DNA of 64,000 nt from Tragulus kanchil (GCA_022376925.1 JAIOJX010000028.1:70583001-70647000); one strand, 5' to 3'; positions 25,751 to 38,234 are shown, counted from the stretch's first letter. Notes: generated by a model from the letters alone, not told the origin. Numbers and translations: made by a program.

Positions 25751-25871
25751 AGAAGGAAATGGATACCTACTCCAGTAGTCTTTCCTGGAGAATCCCATGG
25801 ATTGAAGAGCCTGGTGAGCTGCAGTCCATGGGGTTGCAAATAGTAGGACACACCTGAGCAACTGAGCATAA
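25751..25871 (+). mobile_element. BovA-type SINE
   Basis: AGAAGGAAATGGATACCTAC, GGAGAATCCCATGGATTGAA and CAGTCCATGGGGTTGCAAA. A copy lies at 26844-26964 by D10. Confidence 0.85.
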
Positions 25872-25989
25872 AGTACCGGAAACCATTTAAAAACCTTTAC
25901 ATATATTAACTAATTTATGCCTCACAGCAATCCTATGAAACAGATACTATGTGATAAGTTCCATTTTATAGTTGAGAAGCGAAAATGGA

Positions 25990-26187
25990 GTGTTAGTTGC
26001 TCAGTTATGTCCATCTCTTTGTGACCACATGGACTGTAGCCCACAAGGCTCCTATACCCATGAAATTCTCTTAGGCAAGAATACTAGAGTGGGTAGCCAT
26101 TCTCTTCTCCAGGGGAGAATTGCCAACCCAGGGATCTCCTACATTGCAGTATGATTCTTTGCTATCTGAGCCACTAGGGAAGCCAGA
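25990..26187 (-). mobile_element. Bov-tA-type SINE
   Basis: TTAGTTGCTCAGTTATGTCC, GACCACATGGACTGTAGCCC and ...GAGCCACTAGGGAAGCC. A copy lies at 27083-27280 by D10. Confidence 0.85.
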
Positions 26188-26446
26188 GGTTAAATAAAGT
26201 GTTCCTTTGTTGCGACCAACATATAAAAAGGCAAGATTGATATCAGGACAGCTGGTATGTTCAAAACCCATTTTCTTACTGGAAGAAAGTGTCCTGATTA
26301 AAATCCTATACCACTATTGCTTTGCTTCACTTGTGTCCTTTTTATCCATTTTTCTTTCAGTGACTCAGAAAATTTTGGAGGTCATCATATATGTTTAACC
26401 ACTGTGGTTTTATAATCATTTATTTAATTTTTTTCTTTTCTTGCAG

Positions 26447-26552
26447 TGGGATGCCATCACTGAAATGGATGAGCACAATAGGCCCATTCACACATACCAG
26501 GTATGCAATGTGATGGAGCCAAACCAAAACAATGGTGAATGGATCTCCCGTG
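26447..26552 (+). pseudogene. EPHA6: Truncated false copy of EPHA6 exon 3
   Basis: The first ~85 bp repeat the start of the real exon 1093 bp downstream exactly, including its AG acceptor at 26445-26446. After the codons for NQNN, 16 bases of the true exon are replaced by 7 (a net loss of 9, so the frame is kept). A further 13 bases (TGGATCTCCCGTG) match, and then the sequence jumps back to intron at 26553. Reading on in frame reaches TAG at 26612-26614, and no donor follows at the exon end. It lies at the right edge of duplication D10, so it is most likely an assembly artefact rather than a real duplicated exon. Confidence 0.88.
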
Positions 26553-27514
26553 CATTGTTAAGATCCATGAAGGCAGGGAGCTTTTGTGCAGCTAGTTCAC
26601 TGCTACAATCCTAGTGTTCAAATTAGTGACTAATACGTATTTCTTGAATAAATCTAAAGTCTTATCTGTGAGTATTTTCTATCAATATATGTGTAAATAT
26701 TTAATTGAATACTGAAATAGATGCTTCAATTTGTGGCAAATCAAATATGAAGACAAATGATTAACTGGAGTGCATTTGCCACTGGTTTAGTTATTTGATC
26801 ACGTAATAGATGCTATTTTAGGTTGACTGTAGATGACGAGTAGAGAAGGAAATGGATACCTACTCCAGTAGTCTTTCCTGGAGAATCCCATGGATTGAAG
26901 AGCCTGGTGAGCTGCAGTCCATGGGGTTGCAAATAGTAGGACACACCTGAGCAACTGAGCATAAAGTACCGGAAACCATTTAAAAACCTTTACATATATT
27001 AACTAATTTATGCCTCACAGCAATCCTATGAAACAGATACTATGTGATAAGTTCCATTTTATAGTTGAGAAGCGAAAATGGAGTGTTAGTTGCTCAGTTA
27101 TGTCCATCTCTTTGTGACCACATGGACTGTAGCCCACAAGGCTCCTATACCCATGAAATTCTCTTAGGCAAGAATACTAGAGTGGGTAGCCATTCTCTTC
27201 TCCAGGGGAGAATTGCCAACCCAGGGATCTCCTACATTGCAGTATGATTCTTTGCTATCTGAGCCACTAGGGAAGCCAGAGGTTAAATAAAGTGTTCCTT
27301 TGTTGCGACCAACATATAAAAAGGCAAGATTGATATCAGGACAGCTGGTATGTTCAAAACCCATTTTCTTACTGGAAGAAAGTGTCCTGATTAAAATCCT
27401 ATACCACTATTGCTTTGCTTCACTTGTGTCCTTTTTATCCATTTTTCTTTCAGTGACTCAGAAAATTTTGGAGGTCATCATATATGTTTAACCACTGTGG
27501 TTTTATAATCATTT

Positions 27515-27539
27515 ATTTAATTTTTTTCTTTTCTTGCAG
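27515..27539 (+). promoter_or_regulatory. EPHA6: 3' splice site of EPHA6 exon 3
   Basis: A T-rich polypyrimidine tract runs into TTGCAG immediately before the exon. An identical tract and AG occur at 26422-26446 in the duplicated copy. Confidence 0.85.
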
Positions 27540-28203
27540 TGGGATGCCATCACTGAAATGGATGAGCACAATAGGCCCATTCACACATACCAGGTATGCA
27601 ATGTGATGGAGCCAAACCAAAACAACTGGCTTCGTACAAACTGGATCTCCCGTGATGCAGCTCAGAAAATTTATGTGGAAATGAAATTCACACTGAGGGA
27701 TTGTAACAGTATCCCATGGGTCCTGGGAACTTGCAAAGAGACGTTTAATCTGTACTATGTGGAATCAGATGAGTCCCATGGAATTAAATTCAAGCCAAGC
27801 CAGTATACAAAGATTGACACAATTGCTGCTGATGAAAGTTTTACCCAGATGGATTTGGGAGATCGAATCCTCAAACTCAACACTGAGATCCGTGAGGTGG
27901 GGCCTATCGAACGGAAAGGATTTTATCTGGCCTTTCAAGACATTGGGGCATGCATTGCTTTAGTTTCAGTCCGTGTTTTCTACAAAAAATGCCCCTTTAC
28001 TGTTCGTAACCTGGCCATGTTTCCAGACACTATCCCCAGGGTTGATTCTTCCTCCTTGGTTGAGGTAAGGGGCTCCTGTGTCAAGAGTGCAGAAGAGCGG
28101 GACACTCCTAAACTTTACTGTGGAGCTGATGGAGATTGGCTGGTTCCTCTTGGAAGGTGTATCTGCAGTACAGGATATGAAGAAATCGAAGGTTCTTGCC
28201 ACG
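27540..28203 (+). CDS. EPHA6: EPHA6 exon 3 (ephrin receptor ligand-binding domain)
   Basis: This is a single internal exon of a receptor tyrosine kinase that binds membrane-anchored ephrin-A ligands in cell-contact and axon-guidance signalling. It is 664 bp, the size I recall for exon 3 of EPH genes. It opens at codon TGG straight after a polypyrimidine tract and CAG, and ends with one base of a split codon before GTAAGA. The 221 full codons have no stop. Residues 1 to about 155 are the bulk of the extracellular ligand-binding jelly-roll, with the family motifs [77 protein letters not shown] and YKKCP. The rest starts the Cys-rich region ([32 protein letters not shown]). The frames [17 protein letters not shown] and GYEEIEGSC fit EPHA6 better than EPHA3, EPHA5 or EPHA7 as I remember them. 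Signal peptide, transmembrane and kinase exons lie outside the window. Exon numbering is inferred from the family. Confidence 0.88.
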
Positions 28204-28210
28204 GTAAGAA
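28202..28210 (+). promoter_or_regulatory. EPHA6: 5' splice site of EPHA6 exon 3
   Basis: The exon ends CACG and is followed by GTAAGAAA, a near-consensus U1 site. The exon ends in phase 1, leaving G as the first base of the next codon, as expected for the Cys-His-Ala junction of EphA receptors. Confidence 0.85.
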
Positions 28211-28980
28211 AAGTACATTTAAATAATTTTTCATGAATTCAAATGATAGCTTTTTTTAAAAGGTAAATTTGTTGTATATTTACTTTAAAATAATGCTTTT
28301 TTTAATTGACAAAGCAGTGTTTTATTTGTTCATCAGAAACTAGTCCTATGAGCCAAATAATACATTTTTGAATACTATTCCTGGAAGAATTAATTGTGGA
28401 AGGCATGAACCCATATTAATTATAAAGTAACTTCTGAATTTTTTTCCTCCTGGGGATGGTATATGAAAATATAAAGTAAGTTATATACCATGACAAGTGT
28501 GCTTCCATTCTGCTTTCACTACAGTAGTTGCTATAAGAATTGTGGTATTCATTTGATTTTCTTTTTTTGAAGGGAAAACAGCATCAATAGCAGCAACAAA
28601 AAGCAAAAGGGATCCAGAGCAAGCATTTGCTTAACTATCATGTTTTGGTGGTTTATAGAGAATATGACATTTAAAGACATCTTGAAAAATAATTATTTCT
28701 TTCGTGTTGGGTTGTAGTAATTGAGTACTACCTAGATAAGGTGAAATTATATTGAAATACATGAGGAATTCATATATAAGCATATGAATAATATATATGC
28801 TTTATAAAACACAAGGTAGTTTATAGGACTGTTACGTGTTTGGTGATTGAGTACTGAGTGCACCAGAGCTTAATTTATTCTTTGCTACTATTAAATACAA
28901 TTTCCTATCATATAACACATTAGCTTTTTTCTTTTTTTTGGATAGCAGTATTTTCATAAAATCTAGCTGTTAGGAAGTCG

Positions 28981-29035
28981 TAACACACTGAAATGTTGAT
29001 TAAGTCTACGTAACACACTGAAATGTTGATTAAGT
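28981..29035. repeat. 30-bp tandem repeat, two units
   Basis: The unit TAACACACTGAAATG... at 28981-29010 repeats at 29011-29035 (25 of 30 bp), then diverges (GTCTACG versus GTTTAAA). Confidence 0.9.
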
Positions 29036-29475
29036 TTAAAATGATACCTTTCATGTTTTTATGATAATGAAATATCTGTAATTTTCAACATGAAACAGTT
29101 TTTATGTGAATCATTTTATGAAGGCTTATTAATCTAATAAATATATACAGTTCAGAATTTGTGCATAATATGTGTTAAAGATAATTTATATACATTACAT
29201 TTGGATTTAGGGTTCATAATCAAAGAAAGTAAAGAAATGAAAGTAATGTGTGGTAAATAGTAACATGTAAGGGATTTTTCCTCTCAGCGGTAAATTAAAT
29301 TGTTTTTTTTTTTTTTTCTGTAGCATCATATTGAATTTAGTGACTTTTTGGCGATGTTATATTGCCACCAATTCAAAAGGGTGAAAATAAATAAGAAAAG
29401 CGCATTTATTTGTATATAGGGCCATGTGTAATATATGTGAATTTGTCTTTTTTAATTTTGACCTCTTTTCTTGTT

Positions 29476-29718
29476 TTTCTTTCTTTCTTTATTTTCATCC
29501 ATCTTTGTTCTTTGGCCTGTGTGGGCCTCCCATTGCAGTGGCCTCCCTCATTGCAGAGCACCAGCTCTGGGCGCATGTGCTCCAGAGCCCTGGCTCATAA
29601 TTGGACACATCAGTCCAGCCGCTCCATGGCACATGGGATCTTCCCAGGCCAGGGATCGAACTCGTGCCCCTTGCACTGCAGGGCAAACTCTCTACCCACT
29701 GGACCACCAGGGAAACCC
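29476..29718 (-). mobile_element. CHR-2-like SINE
   Basis: Antisense copy: TTTTCATCCATCTTTGTTCT at the left, GGACCACCAGGGAAACCC at the right, reverse B-box GGATCGAACT. Confidence 0.87.
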
Positions 29719-30205
29719 AATATATGCGTATTTTTTAATGTTTAATCTTTTTATAAAATGCTTGGGTTCTTGAATATTAGTAAAGTTCACTAAAGCTGTT
29801 AGTGATGACCATGTTAGGTCATTTGAAAATATTTGAAAATATTGTACGAAAAGTCTTCAATGTATTTTTCTCAAGTGTGAGCCAACTTTCTTTTACTGTT
29901 TAATCATTAAAATATATTTCATTGAGGTTTTACATATAATTTAATATTTTGTTTATATATAATAATTTAGAATGAAACAAAAATAAGTTAGAAATGAATC
30001 TTTGAAGAGGCACTATAAAATTTTTAACATTGGGAAATGCACTGAAAAAAATTCACATATATAGATAATTTTTCAGTGAGATTAAGAAGGCAATAATAGC
30101 CAAGAATAAAACATATAACATATACTAACCATGTAATGTTACTGTATTTTATCTTAGGTAGAAGCTGGGCATTGGTAAAAGTAATAAAACTTTAAACTAT
30201 GTGAA

Positions 30206-32576
30206 GGATGCTTATCTAAGGATTTATATGATTATTATTAAGCATGCTTTACGGCATTGATCACAGAATTAGAAGTAGTCACAGTCATTGATGACTAGAT
30301 GTTCTTTATTTAATATGTTTGCTCTGTGAAATTTCATTCTTTTTTGCCTGCCTTAAAATTCCTTGAGTTGTTTGACAAAGATGATTTTAGACAAGTGATA
30401 ATTATGGGCTTATCTAGAGCTACTGCTTGAGTCATTCATTTTTATGGCTTATAATCTTTATTATAATTTATTTTATTGCAGAAATGAGAGAGTGAATACA
30501 GTACAAGTGTTCATCATTTTCTTATAGCAGATGGCAGAAATTGGAATATTATGCTTGGATTCTAAATCCATGGCTTACTAACATCCTTATTCATAAATAA
30601 ATTAGTGGTTATAATCAATGATAAAGTACATGGAAAACTATCATATGCAAACACATGTGCCTGATTCCAGTTGAGTGCAATGAATTGCTACTTATAAACA
30701 CAAAGGGGATGTGGGGACCTCATTTTTAGAGAGGTAACTTATACTACCAACAGTTTCCATTTTAAAATATTTGTTTGAGTTCTTGATGCTTCATATTGCC
30801 TCTTTATCTTCTCTGATAATAATTTTTATCATGGATTCTACTGCTGTCTATTAACAACTTACCCGATAATGAAATCTCAGAATTACCTATAACTTAAATG
30901 ACAAATTAATTGGAATATATACAGAAAAGCATAACTCAGAATAATGTGACCATATGTTTATGTATACATAATGGGAAAAGAAAGAATAGTGTTTGTATAT
31001 AATTTTTTTTCTTCTGGCTTATTCTGCTAGAGCATTAATTTATCTTAGCTATTAACATTTTTGAATACCTAATTTTTATTAATCATTTTGATAGGTACTA
31101 TAGATAAATATAGAGGTACAAGTTTCATTGATCTATTTCTATTGAGGCAAAATAATTCAAACCTTAGTAACTTAAAGCCACAATGATTTATGATTTCTTA
31201 GGGCTCTTATGTGGGCAATTCTGCTTATTGTAAACAGAGGTCACTCATATAGCTGAATTCATCAAGGAGCTTGACAGAGGTTAGAATGTCTAAGATGACC
31301 CCTTATATTCCAGGATCTCTCTACATGGCCTTGTATCATAAAAAAAATGTTGATCCAAAATTTTTACAATAGTGTCTGACTGAAGAGGGATGCTTATCTA
31401 AGGATTTATATGATTATTATTAAGCATGCTTTACGGCATTGATCACAGAATTAGAAGTAGTCACAGTCATTGATGACTAGATGTTCTTTATTTAATATGT
31501 TTGCTCTGTGAAATTTCATTCTTTTTTGCCTGCCTTAAAATTCCTTGAGTTGTTTGACAAAGATGATTTTAGACAAGTGATAATTATGGGCTTATCTAGA
31601 GCTACTGCTTGAGTCATTCATTTTTATGGCTTATAATCTTTATTATAATTTATTTTATTGCAGAAATGAGAGAGTGAATACAGTACAAGTGTTCATCATT
31701 TTCTTATAGCAGATGGCAGAAATTGGAATATTATGCTTGGATTCTAAATCCATGGCTTACTAACATCCTTATTCATAAATAAATTAGTGGTTATAATCAA
31801 TGATAAAGTACATGGAAAACTATCATATGCAAACACATGTGCCTGATTCCAGTTGAGTGCAATGAATTGCTACTTATAAACACAAAGGGGATGTGGGGAC
31901 CTCATTTTTAGAGAGGTAACTTATACTACCAACAGTTTCCATTTTAAAATATTTGTTTGAGTTCTTGATGCTTCATATTGCCTCTTTATCTTCTCTGATA
32001 ATAATTTTTATCATGGATTCTACTGCTGTCTATTAACAACTTACCCGATAATGAAATCTCAGAATTACCTATAACTTAAATGACAAATTAATTGGAATAT
32101 ATACAGAAAAGCATAACTCAGAATAATGTGACCATATGTTTATGTATACATAATGGGAAAAGAAAGAATAGTGTTTGTATATAATTTTTTTTCTTCTGGC
32201 TTATTCTGCTAGAGCATTAATTTATCTTAGCTATTAACATTTTGAATACCTAATTTTTATTAATCATTTTGATAGGTACTATAGATAAATATAGAGGTAC
32301 AAGTTTCATTGATCTATTTCTATTGAGGCAAAATAATTCAAACCTTAGTAACTTAAAGCCACAATGATTTATGATTTCTTAGGGCTCTTATGTGGGCAAT
32401 TCTGCTTATTGTAAACAGAGGTCACTCATATAGCTGAATTCATCAAGGAGCTTGACAGAGGTTAGAATGTCTAAGATGACCCCTTATATTCCAGGATCTC
32501 TCTCTACATGGCCTTGTATCATAAAAAAAAAATGTTGATCCAAAATTTTTTACAATAGTGTCTGACTGAAGAGGGA
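30206..32576. repeat. Tandem duplication D11
   Basis: 30206-31390 recurs at 31388-32576 (offset 1182, the longest unit). The junction shares GGA. Differences are an extra TC near 32500 and homopolymer length changes. Confidence 0.92.
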
Positions 32577-34668
32577 GTTTTTCATGTGACCAGCTATAAA
32601 GTGAGTTTACAAGGGGACTGCAAAAGGGCTGAATGCCTGGAGCTGTGTTTATAAGAAGCTGCTAGTGTAAGAGTATATCACAGTCTTCTCTCTTAATTCT
32701 CATGACTAAAGCCCCTCTTTCATGCGCAAAAGTCCACATCCTCTGCAAGAATCTGTTCCATTACAGCACTGTGTTGAAGTCCAGAAGAGCTTCATTGCAA
32801 TCCCTTCTGGATGTGAATGAAGCTTCAGAGTTCTCTCTTTGATCTGGAGAACAAAAAATTACCAAGATGTTATTGTTCCTCACATACACAACACACATGG
32901 GACAGGCATAGGATAATTGCTAAAGATTCTCATGTTCCTAAAGACAGAGAATGTAACAGTCCCTGGTTCATTGTGTTTTAAGAAGGCTAGACATCTAAAA
33001 ATGGCTTCATTCACATGTCCATTGCTTCTTCTGAGATACCTTAAATCACTTATTGTGTAAATCCTGATAGCAATTTTCATCTTTTCCCCTTTGGAAATAT
33101 TCTGTTTTTTCTTTTACTTTCGTTAGAGGTAGTTGCTCTTCTTGCCATTCAAGAAACTTCACAATTTGGCCTTGTCCTACTATTTTCTGACTTTGGCAAA
33201 TTCTGTCTCCAGTTCTGTTTTTGTTATTTTTGAATAATCCATGTATTTTTCTTGTCTCTTGCTTTATATATTATATATATATATATATTTATCTAGATGC
33301 TTGGTTTCCCTTTCTTCCTCTTCTGTGGTGGAATTTTATTCATTGTTCAAGGTCTAGCACAAATGTCATATATCTGGATCTTCACAAAGTTAATGTTTCT
33401 GTCATCAGTGCTATAATTTGTACTAATTATTTATGTGGCTGTTTTACCAGAGATAATTATACTGAACAATTAAAGGTAGAGGACGTCAGTGTATTGACAG
33501 CATGCTCTTTCTTCTCATTTCTGTGAGATAGGAAAGTTTTCTTCAGGGAGGGTTGTGGTATTTTAGGCATATATGGCCTTTGAAAATACATGGCCTTGTA
33601 TCATAAAAAAAATGTTGATCCAAAATTTTTTACAATAGTGTCTGACTGAAGAGGGAGTTTTTCATGTGACCAGCTATAAAGTGAGTTTACAAGGGGACTG
33701 CAAAAGGGCTGAATGCCTGGAGCTGTGTTTATAAGAAGCTGCTAGTGTAAGAGTATATCACAGTCTTCTCTCTTAATTCTCATGACTAAAGCCCCTCTTT
33801 CATGCGCAAAAGTCCACATCCTCTGCAAGAATCTGTTCCATTACAGCACTGTGTTGAAGTCCAGAAGAGCTTCATTGCAATCCCTTCTGGATGTGAATGA
33901 AGCTTCAGAGTTCTCTCTTTGATCTGGAGAACAAAAAATTACCAAGATGTTATTGTTCCTCACATACACAACACACATGGGACAGGCATAGGATAATTGC
34001 TAAAGATTCTCATGTTCCTAAAGACAGAGAATGTAACAGTCCCTGGTTCATTGTGTTTTAAGAAGGCTAGACATCTAAAAATGGCTTCATTCACATGTCC
34101 ATTGCTTCTTCTGAGATACCTTAAATCACTTATTGTGTAAATCCTGATAGCAATTTTCATCTTTTCCCCTTTGGAAATATTCTGTTTTTTCTTTTACTTT
34201 CGTTAGAGGTAGTTGCTCTTCTTGCCATTCAAGAAACTTCACAATTTGGCCTTGTCCTACTATTTTCTGACTTTGGCAAATTCTGTCTCCAGTTCTGTTT
34301 TTGTTATTTTTGAATAATCCATGTATTTTTCTTGTCTCTTGCTTTATATATTATATATATATATATTTATCTAGATGCTTGGTTTCCCTTTCTTCCTCTT
34401 CTGTGGTGGAATTTTATTCATTGTTCAAGGTCTAGCACAAATGTCATATATCTGGATCTTCACAAAGTTAATGTTTCTGTCATCAGTGCTATAATTTGTA
34501 CTAATTATTTATGTGGCTGTTTTACCAGAGATAATTATACTGAACAATTAAAGGTAGAGGACGTCAGTGTATTGACAGCATGCTCTTTCTTCTCATTTCT
34601 GTGAGATAGGAAAGTTTTCTTCAGGGAGGGTTGTGGTATTTTAGGCATATATGGCCTTTGAAAATACA
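32505..34668. repeat. Tandem duplication D12
   Basis: 32505-33590 recurs at 33587-34668. The offset moves 1082, 1080, 1078 through an A run (10 versus 8) and a TA repeat. It overlaps D11, giving a third copy of 32505-32576. Confidence 0.92.
33266..33292. repeat. TA microsatellite
   Basis: A short TATATA run. The copy near 34346 is 2 bp shorter. Confidence 0.8.
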
Positions 34669-35041
34669 TTTGTTCCCCATTTTATGAGTCATGATTCTAA
34701 AGTACAGAGAAAAGAATTTTATTCCTTGGGGGCACTTGATAACTAGTACTAGATTTATAACTAAAACCTTGATAATTCTCAACTTGGTCTTTATGTGTTT
34801 TCCCTCTCTTCTTCAGAGCATCATTAATTAGGCCTTTTTGGTCTCTGTTTTGTGGAGTCTGATAAGGACACTATTAGAATAGAGTCTATATGCTGTTGAG
34901 AAAGATGGAAACATATAGATTTATTTGGAACTTTGCTGTTAGAGATAATAAACAGGAAAAACTACAGTGAGGTTTTTAGAAGTAATCATTATTTACTTGA
35001 ATACATTTGAGAACTCTTGACCTACTCTGAAACAAAGGTAC

Positions 35042-35110
35042 AGAGGAGCCTGGTGGGCTGTAGTCCATAGGGTCACAAAGAATGGGACACAACTGAAGTG
35101 AGTTAGCATG
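35042..35110 (+). mobile_element. BovA-type SINE fragment
   Basis: GAGGAGCCTGGTGGGCTGTA, GTCCATAGGGTCACAAAGA and GGACACAACTGAAGTGAGTT. Confidence 0.8.
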
Positions 35111-35367
35111 CAAGCAAATATTTTATCCTAAAAGTTATACTGCTAAGTATTTCAGCTTATGATTCCTTTCTCTGTAATGTTGCTAAGGTCTATCCAGATC
35201 CAAATTCAAGAAGCACTGAAAAGAGAAGCACTTTTACTGTTACTGTTTCAATAAGGTTTAAATAGACATAAACATTATATTAAGCAGATATGCTAAAAAG
35301 TAAAACCAATAATTTGACTTACTCTACATTATAGGTAGTATTTTTAGTTGACTCCAATATATCTATT

Positions 35368-35648
35368 TTTTTTTTTAATTTACTTTACTTTTGACTGTGC
35401 TGGGTCTTTGTTGCTGCACGGGCTCTTCTCTAGTTGCAGAGACCAAGGGCTACTCCTTGTTGCGGTGTGTGAACTGCTTATTGTGGGACTTCTCTTGTGG
35501 AGCAGACTCTAGGGCATAGGCTCAACAGTTGTGGCACATGGACTTAGTTGCTCTGTGGTATGTGTGGGATCTTCCCTGACTAGGGATCAAACCCGTGTCT
35601 CCTGCGTTGGCAGGTGAATTCCTTACCACTGAGCCACCAAGGAAGCCC
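35368..35648 (-). mobile_element. CHR-2/ART2-type SINE
   Basis: Antisense copy of the standard ruminant tRNA-headed SINE: TTTTGACTGTGCTGGGTCTT, CACGGGCTCTTCTCTAGTTG, GATCAAACCCGTGTCTCCTG and GCCACCAAGGAAGCCC. It has the long body that the other tRNA-headed SINEs of the window lack. Confidence 0.85.
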
Positions 35649-37084
35649 AGATATCTCTATTTTCATAACTGTTTTTATTTCATGGATTCATAATTAAAAC
35701 GGTCATATTTGGACATATTGATGTTACAGATTTAATTTTTTAAATTGTCTTAATTTATTCCACTAAGGGTTTGAATTAAAAATAGCATCGGTACATAAAG
35801 CATTAATTTACATCAAAAAGTCTTTCACTTCATATGACTAAGAATATCTTAACACTATGTAAGAAAATTGGAAACAATTAACATGCAAAATTTAACAATA
35901 TTTTGAGTTCTGAGTTCTGAAGTGATGTGAATCCCTAATAAACTCCCCTTGGATATTATTTAGAATAAATGTCATTTAGGTAGTGTCACTTATACTTGGA
36001 GATATTAGTTAGGGCTCAATATTTTAGACCTGTTTTGAATATACATGTGTATTTACTATAAAGATACCATCTTTAAGTATCACATGAGCTAATTTAGCAA
36101 AATAATATCTGCCTGTGGAAATTAAAGTTCTAAACCAATGAGAGTATATTATAACGTTTGCTTTCCTAGAAACCTGTTTTTATTTATTCTCCCTCTAATG
36201 CTGCTTTAAAATTCTGGAGGAAAGGATGGTGGCAGTTCTTGGACCACTGCATTGTTGCTCACAGAGGTGAATGGGGTATACAGGGCCACTGGTGACATGG
36301 CTATTGATTTGATCTCCTGAAGAGTGTTGTTATTAAGGTTTCATGATTCTGTACTCTGTTGCAGTTCAGAAGCATTTATGTTCCGTGTTTATGGTCTTCT
36401 GTCTAATAATGTTATCTGAGATGATTGTGGAAGCAGAGAGCATAAAGAACTTTTGAAACACAAGGATTTGCAGCTATTAAATATGGTGGTTTGAGGATGT
36501 GATGAAAAGCTGAAAGGTGAAATTGGGATCAGAAAATAGGACAGACTTATTGGCCCAAACAGTATTTTCACTTTCTAAAGGTTATCACAACCTAAATATA
36601 AACTCTTACAATAAAACCCTCAATTCTGAATAAAGCTGCTTTATTACATGAAGCAATTCCAGAATCTCATCTGGCTTGAGAAGAATATGAAATCAAGAGG
36701 CTTGAAGGCATCTAAAAATAGAATGTATTATTTCCAAACATAACAGAATAAAGTTAAATAACTATATTGTAGTTTGTTCTTTGTCACAGTTTTTAAAATA
36801 GGCTGAAACATAAATGTCCTGAAATTGATTGTTCTTCATAAGCTATTTCGATCAAATTTTAGCTTTAATTTGTCTCTAGTCTACTTTCTGCCAGCCTGAA
36901 AGCTATAAATCATATTTCCATAGGAGCTATGCTTAATTAAAAAATATTTTCCTAACACATATATTTCTAATAAGAGGTGAAATTATTCAGTATCTCTTTT
37001 CTTTCCAAACATAACACCGATGTCACTCTCTGAAATTACTGCCTTTCTTGGGAACATTGTCTAAGAGTTCCAGTTTTGCCTTTT

Positions 37085-37365
37085 TTCTTTTTTTTTTTTA
37101 AATTTTGACCTCTTTTATTGGCTTTTCCATTTTTTTATTTTTCATCCATCTTTATTCCTTGGCCTGCGTGGGCATCCCATTGCAGTGGCCTCTCTTGTTG
37201 CAGAGCACCGGCTCTGGGTGCATGTGCTCCAGAGCACTGGCTTGCAATTGGACACACTGGTCCAGCCGCTAGGCAGCATGTGGGATCCTTCTGGGCTAGG
37301 GATTGAACTTGCACCCCCTGCACTGCAGTGTGCACTCACTACCCACTGGACCACTAGGGAAGCCC
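37085..37365 (-). mobile_element. CHR-2-like SINE
   Basis: Antisense copy flanked by CCAGTTTTGCCTTTT and CCAGTTTGGCCTTTT as target-site duplication. Confidence 0.9.
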
Positions 37366-38234
37366 CCAGTTTGGCCTTTTGAAGAAATAAAATCAACACA
37401 TTCATAAATTCATAAATTCTTAGATATACCAGGCTATATTAACAGCTTTTTTTTTTTTCATTTTTCATTCATTATTTCATTTTTCTGGGTTCATTATACC
37501 ATTTGTTGAAGTATATCCTTTGGTATATCTTTTGGTAAGATTCTATAATTGGCAGCTCTTTATTTAGTGGATATCTATGTTGTCCTCCCTTTTGATTTAT
37601 CATTTATTTAGGTATAGAATGCTAAGAAATTATTACTTTCCCTCAACACTCTGAAAGTTTCCCTATCCATAAGAATCTGTTGTTGCCAGTGACCTTCTGA
37701 CAGCCTTAACTGTCGTTATTTGGGAGATTAACTATAGTTTCCATATTTTTGGATAAGGTATATGAGCTGCTTAACCAGCTGAGATCTGAAGAGCCGCATT
37801 AATTCCTCTCACATACGAGCAGCAAGGATTAATTATGTGGCCATACCTAGGTGCAAATATGCATGGGGTGTTATTCAGTGTTCTCGTGGGTTCATAGTCA
37901 CTTTCCAGCAACAGTTCTTTAATATAGAAGAAGCCCAATTTTGCTCTTATAGGCTGAAACATAAATGTCCTGAAATTGATTGTTCTTCATAAGCTATTTC
38001 GATCAAATTTTAGCTTTAATTTGTCTCTAGTCTACTTTCTGCCAGCCTGAAAGCTATAAATCATATTTCCATAGGAGCTATGCTTAATTAAAAAATATTT
38101 TCCTAACACATATATTTCTAATAAGAGGTGAAATTATTCAGTATCTCTTTTCTTTCCAAACATAACACCGATGTCACTCTCTGAAATTACTGCCTTTCTT
38201 GGGAACATTGTCTAAGAGTTCCAGTTTTGCCTTT

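Larger units (their letters stand above)
1..27539 (+). other. EPHA6 intron 2 (partial), non-coding
   Basis: No exon-like open frame with splice sites and recognisable protein was found here. Content is the listed retroposons, duplications D1-D10 and plain AT-rich intron. Stretches where I recognise nothing specific are 706-1335, 1895-4950 (mostly D2), 6300-9005, 10630-13350, 14640-15110, 19210-20300, 22000-22910, 23996-24855 and 25125-25285. Confidence 0.75.
25460..27650. repeat. Tandem duplication D10 (spans exon start)
   Basis: 25460-26552 recurs at 26553-27650 (offset 1093). It carries an L2 end, two SINEs, intron, the acceptor site and the first part of EPHA6 exon 3. Copy 1 has a 9-bp net deletion close to its right edge. 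Confidence 0.94.

Noticed and set aside
27534..27539. A translation start at 27534 upstream of the exon
   Set aside because: This is a TTG in the polypyrimidine/acceptor region; the coding sequence enters through the splice site at 27540.
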